64,000 nt of DNA from Auanema rhodensis (lineage: Eukaryota > Nematoda > Chromadorea > Rhabditida > Rhabditidae), in contig OZ059900.1 in assembly GCA_964057225.1 (NCBI GenBank), positions 4,598,501 to 4,662,500 on the forward strand, written 5' to 3'. The notes beneath the pieces were generated by a model. The model had not been told where the DNA came from. It was given only the letters and a program-made list of their open reading frames with translations, and ran no database searches. The stretch's first letter is position 1. Each line of letters begins with the position of its first letter. Below, piece after piece: positions 12,877-24,609 of the stretch. The position numbers and the translations under genes were made by a program.

Positions 12877-14219
12877 TAACAGTCTTCTTCTATCTTCAAC
12901 GGTATCCGAGTTACAGATCAAGATCACTTTCTTTGGATACTTAGGTGATATAGCTACCTGTTCCCAAAAAATTGGAAGTCTTGGTTACCATGCATCAAAC
13001 ACAATACGATAGTGTTTCTAGACTAATATGACCATGGGGACTTCATTAAAATTAACAGTATTCTTTTATCTTTAACGGTATCCGAAATACAAATCAAGAT
13101 CACTTTCTTTGGATACTTAGGTGGTATAGCTACCTGTTCACAAAAAATTGGAAGTCTTGGTTACCATGCATCAAATCCTTTGAGATAGTGTTTCTAGACT
13201 AATATAACCATGGGGACTTCATTAAAATTAACAGTATTCTTTTATCTTTAACGGTATCCGAGTTACAAATCAAGATCACTCTCTTTGGATACTTAGGTGG
13301 TATAGCTACCTGTTCACAAAAAATTGGAAGTCCTGGTTACCATGCATCAAACCCATTAAGATTGTGTTTCTAGACTAATATGACCATGAGAAATTCATTT
13401 AAGTTCACAGTATTCTTCTATCTTTAACGGTATCCGAGTTACAAATCAAGATCACTTTCTTTGGATACTTCGGTGGTATAGCTACCTGTTCACAAAAAAT
13501 TGGAAGTCCTGGTTACCATGCATCGAACCCATTAAGATTGTGTTTCTAGACTAATATGACCATGGGAAATTCATTTAAGTTCACAGTAGTCTTCTATCTT
13601 TAACGGTATCCGAGTTACAAATCAAGATCACTTTCTTTGGATACTTAGGTGGTATAGCTACCTGTTCACAAAAAATTGGAAGTCCTGGTTACCATGCATC
13701 AAACCCATTAAGATTGTGTTTCTAGACTAATATGACCATGATGACTTCATTAAATTTCACAGTATTCTTCTATCTTCAACGGTATCCGAGTTACAAATCA
13801 AGATCACTTTCTTTGGATAGTTAGGTGGTATAGCTACCTGTTCACAAAAAATTGGAAGTCTTGGTTACCATGCATCACATCCTTTGAGATAGTGTTTCTA
13901 GACTAATATGACCATGAAGACTTCATTAAAGTTCACAGTATTCTTCCATCTTTAACGGTATCCGAGTTACAAATCAAGATCACTTTCTTTGGATACTTAG
14001 GTGGTATAGCTACCTGTTCACAAAAAATTGGAAGTCCTGGTTACCATGCATCAAACCCATTAAGATTGTGTTTCTAGACTAATATGACCATGAGAAATTA
14101 ATTTAAGTTCACAGTATTCTTCTATCTTTAACGGTATCCGAGTTACAAATCAAGATCACTTTCTTTGGATACTTAGGTGGTATAGCTACCTGTTCACAAA
14201 AAATTGGAAGTCCTATTTA

Positions 14220-14222
14220 CCC
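14220..14222 (+). other. single-C insertion, 177-bp monomer (D1, first)
   Basis: CTATTTACCCATG replaces CTATTTACCATG, making the unit at 14132 one base longer. The identical insertion occurs three more times, always in the unit followed by GGGGAGTTCATTT, so all four descend from one event. Confidence 0.93.
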
Positions 14223-15628
14223 ATGCATCAAACACAATACGATAGTGTTTCTAGACTAATATGACCATGGGGAGTTCATTTAAATTAACAGTATTCTTTT
14301 ATCTTTAACGGTATCCGAGTTACAAATCAAGATCACTCTCTTTGGATACTTAGGTGGTATAGCTACCTGTTCACAAAAAATTGGAAGTCTTGGTTACCAT
14401 GCATCAAATCCTTTAAGATCGTGTTTCTAGACTAATATAACCATGGAGACTTCATTAAATTTCACAGTATTCTTCTATCTTCAACGGTATCCGAGTTACA
14501 AATCAAGATCACTTTCTTTGGATAGTTAGGTGGTATAGCTACCTGTTCACAAAAAATTGGAAGTCTTGGTTACCATGCATCACATCCTTTGAGATAGTGT
14601 TTCTAGACTAATATGACCATGAAGACTTCATTAAAGTTCACAGTATTCTTCCATCTTCAACGGTATCCGAGTTACAAATCAAGATCACTTTCTTTGGATA
14701 GTTAGGTGGTATAGCTACCTGTTCACAAAAAATTGGAAGTCTTGGTTACCATGCATCAAACCCATTAAGATTGTGTTTCTAGACTAATATGACCATGATG
14801 ATTTCATTAAATTTCACAGTATTCTTCTATCTTCAACGGTATCCGAGTTACAAATCAAGATCACTTTCTTTGGATACTTAGGTGGTATAGCTACCTGTTC
14901 ACAAAAAATTGGAAGTCCTGGTTACCATGCATCAAACCCATTAAGATTGTGTTTCTAGACTAATATGACCATGAGAAATTAATTTAAGTTCACAGTATTC
15001 TTCTATCTTTAACGGTATCCGAGTTACAAATCAAGATCACTTTCTTTGGATACTTAGGTGGTATAGCTACCTGTTCACAAAAAATTGGAAGTCCTATTTA
15101 CCATGCATCAAACACAATACGATAGTGTTTCTAGACTAATATGACCATGGGGACTTCATTAAAGTTCACAGTATTCTTCCATCTTTAACGGTATCCGAGT
15201 TACAAATCAAGATCACTTTCTTTGGATAGTTAGGTGGTATAGCTACCTGTTCACAAAAAATTGGAAGTCTTGGTTACCATGCATCACATCCTTTGAGATA
15301 GTGTTTCTAGACTAATATGACCATGAAGACTTCATTAAAGTTCACAGTATTCTTCCATCTTTAACGGTATCCGAGTTACAAATCAAGATCACTTTCTTTG
15401 GATACTTAGGTGGTATAGCTACCTGTTCACAAAAAATTGGAAGTCCTGGTTACCATGCATCAAACCCATTAAGATTGTGTTTCTAGACTAATATGACCAT
15501 GAGAAATTAATTTAAGTTCACAGTATTCTTCTATCTTTAACGGTATCCGAGTTACAAATCAAGATCACTTTCTTTGGATACTTAGGTGGTATAGCTACCT
15601 GTTCACAAAAAATTGGAAGTCCTATTTA

Positions 15629-15631
15629 CCC
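15629..15631 (+). other. single-C insertion, 177-bp monomer (D1, second)
   Basis: This is the same TTACCCATG change, 1409 bp after the first, at the equivalent unit of the second 8-mer copy. Confidence 0.93.
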
Positions 15632-16949
15632 ATGCATCAAACACAATACGATAGTGTTTCTAGACTAATATGACCATGGGGAGTTCATTTAAATTAACAG
15701 TATTCTTTTATCTTTAACGGTATCCGAGTTACAAATCAAGATCACTCTCTTTGGATACTTAGGTGGTATAGCTACCTGTTCACAAAAAATTGGAAGTCTT
15801 GGTTACCATGCATCAAATCCTTTAAGATAGTGTTTCTAGACTAATATAACCATGGAGACTTCATTAAATTTCACAGTATTCTTCTATCTTCAACGGTATC
15901 CGAGTTACAAATCAAGATCACTTTCTTTGGATAGTTAGGTGGTATAGCTACCTGTTCACAAAAAATTGGAAGTCTTGGTTACCATGCATCACATCCTTTG
16001 AGATAGTGTTTCTAGACTAATATGACCATGAAGACTTCATTAAAGTTCACAGTATTCTTCCATCTTCAACGGTATCCGAGTTACAAATCAAGATCACTTT
16101 CTTTGGATAGTTAGGTGGTATAGCTACCTGTTCACAAAAAATTGGAAGTCTTGGTTACCATGCATCAAACCCATTAAGATTGTGTTTCTAGACTAATATG
16201 ACCATGATGATTTCATTAAATTTCACAGTATTCTTCTATCTTCAACGGTATCCGAGTTACAAATCAAGATCACTTTCTTTGGATACTTAGGTGGTATAGC
16301 TACCTGTTCACAAAAAATTGGAAGTCCTGGTTACCATGCATCAAACCCATTAAGATTGTGTTTCTAGACTAATATGACCATGAGAAATTAATTTAAGTTC
16401 ACAGTATTCTTCTATCTTTAACGGTATCCGAGTTACAAATCAAGATCACTTTCTTTGGATACTTAGGTGGTATAGCTACCTGTTCACAAAAAATTGGAAG
16501 TCCTATTTACCATGCATCAAACACAATACGATAGTGTTTCTAGACTAATATGACCATGGGGACTTCATTAAAATTAACAGTATTCTTTTATCTTTAACGG
16601 TATCCGAGTTACAAATCAAGATCACTTTCTTTGGATACTTAGGTGGTATAGCTACCTGTTCACAAAAAATTGGAAGTCTTGGTTACCATGCATCAAATCC
16701 TTTAAGATAGTGTTTCTAGACTAATATAACCATGGGGACTTCATTAAATTTCACAGTATTCTTCTATCTTCAACGGTATCCGAGTTACAAATCAAGATCA
16801 CTTTCTTTGGATACTTAGGTGGTATAGCTACCTGTTCACAAAAAATTGGAAGTCCTGGTTACCATGCATCAAACCCATTAAGATTGTGTTTCTAGACTAA
16901 TATGACCATGATGACTTCATTAAATTTCACAGTATTCTTCTATCTTTAA

Positions 16950-17653
16950 TGGTATCCGAGTTACAAATCAAGATCACTTTCTTTGGATACTTAGGTGATA
17001 TAGCTACCTGTTCACAAAAAATTGGAAGTCCTATTTACCATGCATCAAACACAATACGATAGTGTTTCTAGACTAATATGACCATGAAAAATTCATTTAA
17101 GTTCACAGTATTCTTCTATCTTTAACGGTATCCGAGTTACAAATCAAGATCACTTTCTTTGGATACTTAGGTGGTATAGCTACCTGTTCCCAAAAAATTG
17201 GAAGTCTTGGTTACCATGCATCAAATCCTTTAAGACAGTGTTTCTAGACTAATATAACCATGGGGACTTCATTAAATTTCACAGTATTCTTCTATCTTCA
17301 ACGGTATCCGAGTTACAAATCAAGATCACTTTCTTTGGATACTTAGGTGGTATAGCTACCTGTTCACAAAAAATTGGAAGTCCTATTTACCATGCATCAA
17401 ACACAATACGATAGTGTTTCTAGACTAATATGACCATGAAAAATTCATTTAAGTTCACAGTATTCTTCTATCTTTAACGGTATCCGAGTTACAAATCAAG
17501 ATCACTTTCTTTGGATACTTAGGTGGTATAGCTACCTGTTCCCAAAAAATTGGAAGTCTTGGTTACCATGCATCAAATCCTTTAAGACAGTGTTTCTAGA
17601 CTAATATAACCATGGGGACTTCATTAAATTTCACAGTATTCTTCTATCTTCAA
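16950..17653 (+). repeat. 2-monomer tandem duplication P-Q-P-Q
   Basis: Unit P (CTATTTACC, ACACAATACG, then ATGAAAAATTC) and unit Q (TTCCCAAAA, AAGACAGTG) occur as P-Q-P-Q in D1. In D2 the corresponding stretch (25928-26455) is P-Q-Q, one monomer shorter. The first P has TAATGG in place of the TAACGG anchor in both copies. The second P has GTGGTATAG instead of GTGATATAG, so it may be a recombinant. Confidence 0.82.
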
Positions 17654-20327
17654 CGGTATCCGAGTTACAAATCAAGATCACTTTCTTTGGATACTTAGGT
17701 GGTATAGCTACCTGTTCAAAAAAAATTGGAAGTCCTGGTTACCATGCATCAAACCCATTAAGATTGTGTTTCTAGACTAATATGACCATGAGAAATTCAT
17801 TTAAGTTCACAGTATTCTTCTATCTTTAACGGTATCCGAGTTACAAATCAAGATCACTTTCTTTGGATACTTAGGTGGTATAGCTACCTGTTCACAAAAA
17901 ATTGGAAGTCTTGGTTACCATGCATCAAATCCTTTAAGATAGTGTTTCTAAACTAATATAACCATGGGGACTTCATTAAAATTAACAGTATTCTTTTATC
18001 TTCAACGGTATCCGAGTTACAAATCAAGATCACTTTCTTTGGATACTTAGGTGGTATAGCTACCTGTTCACAAAAAATTGGAAGTCCTGGTTACCATGCA
18101 TCAAACCCATTAAGATTGTGTTTCTAGACTAATATGACCATGAGAAATTTATTTAAGTTCACAGTATTCTTCTATCTTTAACGGTATCCGAGTTACAAAT
18201 CAAGATCACTTTCTTTGGATACTTAGGTGGTATAGCTACCTGTTCACAAAAAATTGGAAGTCCTGGTTACCATGCATCAAACCCATTAAGATTGTGTTTC
18301 TAGACTAATATGACCATGAGAAATTCATTTAAGTTCACAGTATTCTTCTATCTTTAACGTTATCCGAGTTACAAATCAAGATCACTTTCTTTGGATACTT
18401 AGGTGGTATAGCTACCTGTTCACAAAAAATTGGAAGTCTTGGTTACCATGCATCAAATCCTTTAAGATAGTGTTTCTAGACTAATATAACCATGGGGACT
18501 TCATTAAATTTCACAGTATTCTTCTATCTTTAACGGTATCCGAGTTACAAATCAAGATCACTTTCTTTGGATACTTAGGTGGTATAGCTACCTGTTCACA
18601 AAAAATTGGAAGTCTTGGTTACCATGCATCAAATCCTTTAAGATAGTGTTTCTAAACTAATATAACCATGGGGACTTCATTAAAATTAACAGTATTCTTT
18701 TATCTTCAACGGTATCCGAGTTACAAATCAAGATCACTTTCTTTGGATACTTAGGTGGTATAGCTACCTGTTCACAAAAAATTGGAAGTCCTGGTTACCA
18801 TGCATCAAACCCATTAAGATTGTGTTTCTAGACTAATATGACCATGAGAAATTCATTTAAGTTCACAGTATTCTTCTATCTTTAACGGTATCCGAGTTAC
18901 AAATCAAGATCACTTTCTTTGGATACTTAGGTGGTATAGCTACCTGTTCACAAAAAATTGGAAGTCTTGGTTACCATGCATCAAATCCTTTAAGATAGTG
19001 TTTCTAGACTAATATAACCATGGGGACTTCATTAAATTTCACAGTATTCTTCTATCTTCAACGGTATCCGAGTTACAAATCAAGATCACTTTCTTTGGAT
19101 ACTTAGGTGGTATAGCTACCTGTTCACAAAAAATTGGAAGTCTTGGTTACCATGCATCAAATCCTTTAAGATAGTGTTTCTAGACTAATATAACCATGGG
19201 GACTTCATTAAATTTCACAGTATTCTTCTATCTTCAACGGTATCCGAGTTACAAATCAAGATCACTTTCTTTGGATACTTAGGTGGTATAGCTACCTGTT
19301 CACAAAAAATTGGAAGTCCTGGTTACCATGCATCAAACCCATTAAGATTGTGTTTCTAGACTAATATGACCATGATGACTTCATTAAATTTCACAGTATT
19401 CTTCTATCTTCAACGGTATCCGAGTTACAAATCAAGATCACTTTCTTTGGATACTTAGGTGGTATAGCTACCTGTTCACAAAAAATTGGAAGTCCTGGTT
19501 ACCATGCATCAAACCCATTAAGATAGTGTTTCTAGACTAATATAACCATGGGGACTTCATTAAAATTAACAGTATTCTTCTATCTTCAACGGTATCCGAG
19601 TTACAAATCAAGATCACTTTCTTTGGATACTTAGGTGGTATAGCTACCTGTTCACAAAAAATTGGAAGTCCTGGTTACCATGCATCAAACCCATTAAGAT
19701 TGTGTTTCTAGACTAATATGACCATGATGACTTCATTAAATTTCACAGTATTCTTCTATCTTCAACGGTATCCGAGTTACAAATCAAGATCACTTTCTTT
19801 GGATACTTAGGTGGTATAGCTACCTGTTCACAAAAAATTGGAAGTCCTGCTTACCATGCATCAAACCCATTAAGATTGTGTTTCTAGACTAATATGACCA
19901 TGAGAAATTCATTTAAGTTCACAGTATTCTTCTATCTTCAACGGTATCCGAGTTACAAATCAAGATCACTTTCCTTGGATACTTAGGTGGTATAGCTACC
20001 TGTTCACAAAAAATTGGAAGTCCTGGTTACCATGCATCAAACCCATTAAGATTGTGTTTCTAGACTAATATAACCATGGGGACTTCATTAAATTTCACAG
20101 TATTCTTTTATCTTTAACGGTATCCGAGTTACAAATCAAGATCACTTTCTTTGGATACTTAGGTGGTATAGCTACCTGTTCACAAAAAATTGGAACTCCT
20201 GGTTACCATGCATCGAACCCATTAAGATTGTGTTTCTAGACTAATATGACCATGGGAAATTCATTTAAGTTCACAGTAGTCTTCTATCTTTAACGGTATC
20301 CGAGTTACAAATCAAGATCACTTTCTT

Positions 20328-22558
20328 CGGATACTTAGGTGGTATAGTTAACTGTTCACATAAAATTGGAAGTCTTGGTTACCATGCATCAAACCCATTA
20401 AGTTAGTGTTTTTAGACTAATATGACCATGGAGAATTCATTAAAATGTACAGTATTCTTCTATCTTTAACGGGCACCGAGTTACAAATCAAGATCCCTTT
20501 CTTTAGATACTTAGGTGGTATAGTTAACTGTTCACATAAAATTGGAAGTCTTGGTTACCATGCATCAAACCCATTAAGTTAGTGTTTTTAGACTAATATG
20601 ACCATGGAGAATTCATTAAAATGTACAGTATTCTTCTATCTTTAACGGGCACCGAGTTACAAATCAAGATCCCTTTCTTTAGATACTTAGGTGGTATAGT
20701 TAACTGTTCACATAAAATTGGAAGTCCTGGCTACCATGCATCAAACACAATAAGATAGTGTTTTTAGACTAATATGACCATGGAGAATTCATTAAAATGT
20801 ACAGTATTCTTCTATCTTTAACGGGCACCAAGTTACAAATCAAGATCACTTTCTTCGGATACTTAGGTGGTATAGTTAACTCTTCACATAAAATTGGAAG
20901 TCCTGGCTACCATGCATCAAACACAATAAGATAGTGTTTTTAGACTAATATGACCATGGAGAATTCATTAAAATGTACAGTATTCTTCTATCTTTAACGG
21001 GCACCGAGTTACAAATCAAGATCCCTTTCTTTAGATACTTAGGTGGTATAGTTAACTGTTCACATAAAATTGGAAGTCCTGGCTACCATGCATCAAACAC
21101 AATAAGATAGTGTTTTTAGACTAATATGACCATGGAGAATTCATTAAAATGTACAGTATTCTTCTATCTTTAACGGGCACCGAGTTACAAATCAAGATCC
21201 CTTTCTTTAGATACTTAGGTGGTATAGTTAACTGTTCACATAAAATTGGAAGTCCTGGCTACCATGCATCAAACACAATAAGATAGTGTTTTTAGACTAA
21301 TATGACCATGGAGAATTCATTAAAATGTACAGTATTCTTCTATCTTTAACGGGCACCGAGTTACAAATCAAGATCCCTTTCTTTAGATACTTAGGTGGTA
21401 TAGTTAACTGTTCACATAAAATTGGAAGTCCTGGCTACCATGCATCAAACACAATAAGATAGTGTTTTTAGACTAATATGACCATGGAGAATTCATTAAA
21501 ATGTACAGTATTCTTCTATCTTTAACGGGCACCAAGTTACAAATCAAGATCACTTTCTTCGGATACTTAGGTGGTATAGTTAACTCTTCACATAAAATTG
21601 GAAGTCCTGGCTACCATGCATCAAACACAATAAGATAGTGTTTTTAGACTAATATGACCATGGAGAATTTATTAAAATGTACAGTATTCTTCTATCTTTA
21701 ACGGGCACCAAGTTACAAATCAAGATCACTTTCTTTAGATACTTAGGTAGTATAGTTAACTCTTCACATAAAATTGGAAGTCCTGGCTACCATGCATCAA
21801 ACACAATAAGATAGTGTTTTTAGACTAATATGACCATGGAGAATTCATTAAAATGTACAGTATTCTTCTATCTTTAACGGGCACCAAGTTACAAATCAAG
21901 ATCACTTTCTTCGGATACTTAGGTGGTATAGTTAACTCTTCACATAAAATTGGAAGTCCTGGCTACCATGCATCAAACACAATAAGATAGTGTTTTTAGA
22001 CTAATATGACCATGGAGAATTTATTAAAATGTACAGTATTCTTCTATCTTTAACGGGCACCAAGTTACAAATCAAGATCACTTTCTTTAGATACTTAGGT
22101 GGTATAGTTAACTGTTCACATAAAATTGGAAGTCCTGGCTACCATGCATCAAACACAATAAGATAGTGTTTTTAGACTAATATGACCATGGAAAATTTAT
22201 TAAAATGTACAGTATTCTTCTATCTTTAACGGGCACCGAGTTACAAATCAAGATCACTTTCTTCGGATACTTAGGTGGTATAGTTAACTGTTCACATAAA
22301 ATTGGAAGTCTTGGTTACCATGCATCAAACCCATTAAGTTAGTGTTTTTAGACTAATATGACCATGGAGAATTCATTAAAATGTACAGTATTCTTCTATC
22401 TTTAACGGGCACCGAGTTACAAATCAAGATCCCTTTCTTTAGATACTTAGGTGGTATAGTTAACTGTTCACATAAAATTGGAAGTCTTGGTTACCATGCA
22501 TCAAACCCATTAAGTTAGTGTTTTTAGACTAATATGACCATGGAGAATTCATTAAAAT
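20328..22558 (+). repeat. block V: 13 monomers of a divergent satellite subfamily
   Basis: These units keep the 176-bp period and orientation but share about ten fixed differences. The anchor is CGGGCACC instead of CGGTATCC, often with CCCTTTCTTTAG instead of CACTTTCTTTGG. TAGTTAACT replaces TAGCTACCT, CACATAAAATT replaces CACAAAAAATT, GTTTTTAGAC replaces GTTTCTAGAC, and ATGGAGAATTC with AATGTACAG replaces the usual tail. All 13 units have GTTAAC, and 10 have GAATTC. The first two (about 20294 and 20470) and last two (22230 and 22406) units match each other, carrying CTTGG and CATTAAGTTAG, while inner units have CCTGGCTACC and ACACAATAAG. Both edges are sharp switches inside a monomer: the left at or just before 20328, the right between 22548 and 22559. 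Confidence 0.93.
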
Positions 22559-23901
22559 TAACAGTCTTCTTCTATCTTCAACGGTATCCGAGTTACAGAT
22601 CAAGATCACTTTCTTTGGATACTTAGGTGATATAGCTACCTGTTCCCAAAAAATTGGAAGTCTTGGTTACCATGCATCAAACACAATACGATAGTGTTTC
22701 TAGACTAATATGACCATGGGGACTTCATTAAAATTAACAGTATTCTTTTATCTTTAACGGTATCCGAAATACAAATCAAGATCACTTTCTTTGGATACTT
22801 AGGTGGTATAGCTACCTGTTCACAAAAAATTGGAAGTCTTGGTTACCATGCATCAAATCCTTTAAGATAGTGTTTCTAGACTAATATAACCATGGGGACT
22901 TCATTAAAATTAACAGTATTCTTTTATCTTTAACGGTATCCGAGTTACAAATCAAGATCACTCTCTTTGGATACTTAGGTGGTATAGCTACCTGTTCACA
23001 AAAAATTGGAAGTCCTGGTTACCATGCATCAAACCCATTAAGATTGTGTTTCTAGACTAATATGACCATGAGAAATTCATTTAAGTTCACAGTATTCTTC
23101 TATCTTTAATGGTATCCGAGTTACAAATCAAGATCACTTTCTTTGGATACTTCGGTGGTATAGCTACCTGTTCACAAAAAATTGGAAGTCCTGGTTACCA
23201 TGCATCGAACCCATTAAGATTGTGTTTCTAGACTAATATGACCATGGGAAATTCATTTAAGTTCACAGTAGTCTTCTATCTTTAACGGTATCCGAGTTAC
23301 AAATCAAGATCACTTTCTTTGGATACTTAGGTGGTATAGCTACCTGTTCACAAAAAATTGGAAGTCCTGGTTACCATGCATCAAACCCATTAAGATTGTG
23401 TTTCTAGACTAATATGACCATGATGACTTCATTAAATTTCACAGTATTCTTCTATCTTCAACGGTATCCGAGTTACAAATCAAGATCACTTTCTTTGGAT
23501 AGTTAGGTGGTATAGCTACCTGTTCACAAAAAATTGGAAGTCTTGGTTACCATGCATCACATCCTTTGAGATAGTGTTTCTAGACTAATATGACCATGAA
23601 GACTTCATTAAAGTTCACAGTATTCTTCCATCTTTAACGGTATCCGAGTTACAAATCAAGATCACTTTCTTTGGATACTTAGGTGGTATAGCTACCTGTT
23701 CACAAAAAATTGGAAGTCCTGGTTACCATGCATCAAACCCATTAAGATTGTGTTTCTAGACTAATATGACCATGAGAAATTAATTTAAGTTCACAGTATT
23801 CTTCTATCTTTAACGGTATCCGAGTTACAAATCAAGATCACTTTCTTTGGATACTTAGGTGGTATAGCTACCTGTTCACAAAAAATTGGAAGTCCTATTT
23901 A

Positions 23902-23904
23902 CCC
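23902..23904 (+). other. single-C insertion, 177-bp monomer (D2, first)
   Basis: TTACCCATG in the unit at 23814, equivalent to the insertion at 14220. Confidence 0.92.
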
Positions 23905-24342
23905 ATGCATCAAACACAATACGATAGTGTTTCTAGACTAATATGACCATGGGGAGTTCATTTAAATTAACAGTATTCTTTTATCTTTAACGGTATCCGA
24001 GTTACAAATCAAGATCACTCTCTTTGGATACTTAGGTGGTATAGCTACCTGTTCACAAAAAATTGGAAGTCTTGGTTACCATGCATCAAATCCTTTAAGA
24101 TAGTGTTTCTAGACTAATATAACCATGGAGACTTCATTAAATTTCACAGTATTCTTCTATCTTCAACGGTATCCGAGTTACAAATCAAGATCACTTTCTT
24201 TGGATAGTTAGGTGGTATAGCTACCTGTTCACAAAAAATTGGAAGTCTTGGTTACCATGCATCACATCCTTTGAGATAGTGTTTCTAGACTAATATGACC
24301 ATGAAGACTTCATTAAAGTTCACAGTATTCTTCCATCTTCAA

Positions 24343-24518
24343 CGGTATCCGAGTTACAAATCAAGATCACTTTCTTTGGATAGTTAGGTGGTATAGCTAC
24401 CTGTTCACAAAAAATTGGAAGTCTTGGTTACCATGCATCAAACCCATTAAGATTGTGTTTCTAGACTAATATGACCATGAGAAATTAATTTAAGTTCACA
24501 GTATTCTTCTATCTTTAA
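24343..24518 (+). repeat. hybrid monomer E/B, product of an unequal crossover
   Basis: The left part has GGATAGTTAGG and GTCTTGG, as in unit E. The right part has ATGAGAAATTAATTT, as in unit B, and is followed by unit C as B always is. In D1 the E unit (14661) and the next B unit (15365) are 704 bp apart, so joining E to B removes exactly the four monomers missing in D2. The exchange lies between 24425 and 24480, in sequence the two parents share. Confidence 0.88.
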
Positions 24519-24606
24519 CGGTATCCGAGTTACAAATCAAGATCACTTTCTTTGGATACTTAGGTGGTATAGCTACCTGTTCACAAAAAATTGGAAGTCC
24601 TATTTA

Positions 24607-24609
24607 CCC
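24607..24609 (+). other. single-C insertion, 177-bp monomer (D2, second)
   Basis: TTACCCATG in the unit at 24519, 705 bp after the previous copy. It marks the shortened spacing caused by the hybrid unit. Confidence 0.92.

Larger units (their letters stand above)
13780..16597 (+). repeat. 8-monomer HOR (1409 bp), two copies, inside D1
   Basis: Units beginning at 13780 recur in order from 15189. The order is GGATAGTTAGG/CACATCC (A), GAGAAATTAATTT (B), TTACCCATG with GGGGAGTTC (C), CACTCTC with GGAGACTTC (D), a second A-like unit, GGATAGTTAGG with GATGATTTC (E), GAGAAATTAATTT (F), and CTATTTACCATG (G). The period is 1409 because unit C carries one extra C. Its variants differ from the 8-mer at 5.6-8.5 kb, so the two HORs arose independently. 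Confidence 0.9.
12877..20327 (+). repeat. segment D1, first copy of a long intra-array duplication
   Basis: D1 (7451 bp) and D2 (22559-29481) share the same order of rare variants. These include ACAGTCTTC at the start (12879 and 22561), TTCCCAAAA, CCGAAATAC, ACTTCGGTGG, GGATAGTTAGG, CACATCCTTTG, TTACCCATG, AAGACAGTG, the eight-A tract after GTTC near 17718, CCTGCTTACC and TTCCTTGG. The offset is 9682 bp (55 monomers plus 2) at the left end, 8802 bp (50 plus 2) near 17.7 kb and 9154 bp (52 plus 2) at the right end. Internal gain and loss therefore came in whole monomers. D1 ends exactly where V begins. Confidence 0.9.

Noticed and set aside
17714-17727. Eight-A tract after GTTC as a frameshift or length variant
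   Set aside because: It is a C-to-A substitution in CACAAAAAATT, the unit length stays 176, and D2 has the same change near 26520.
20328-22558. Block V as an inserted transposable element
   Set aside because: It is made of 176-bp monomers in phase and orientation with the array, with no terminal repeats, target duplication or coding sequence.
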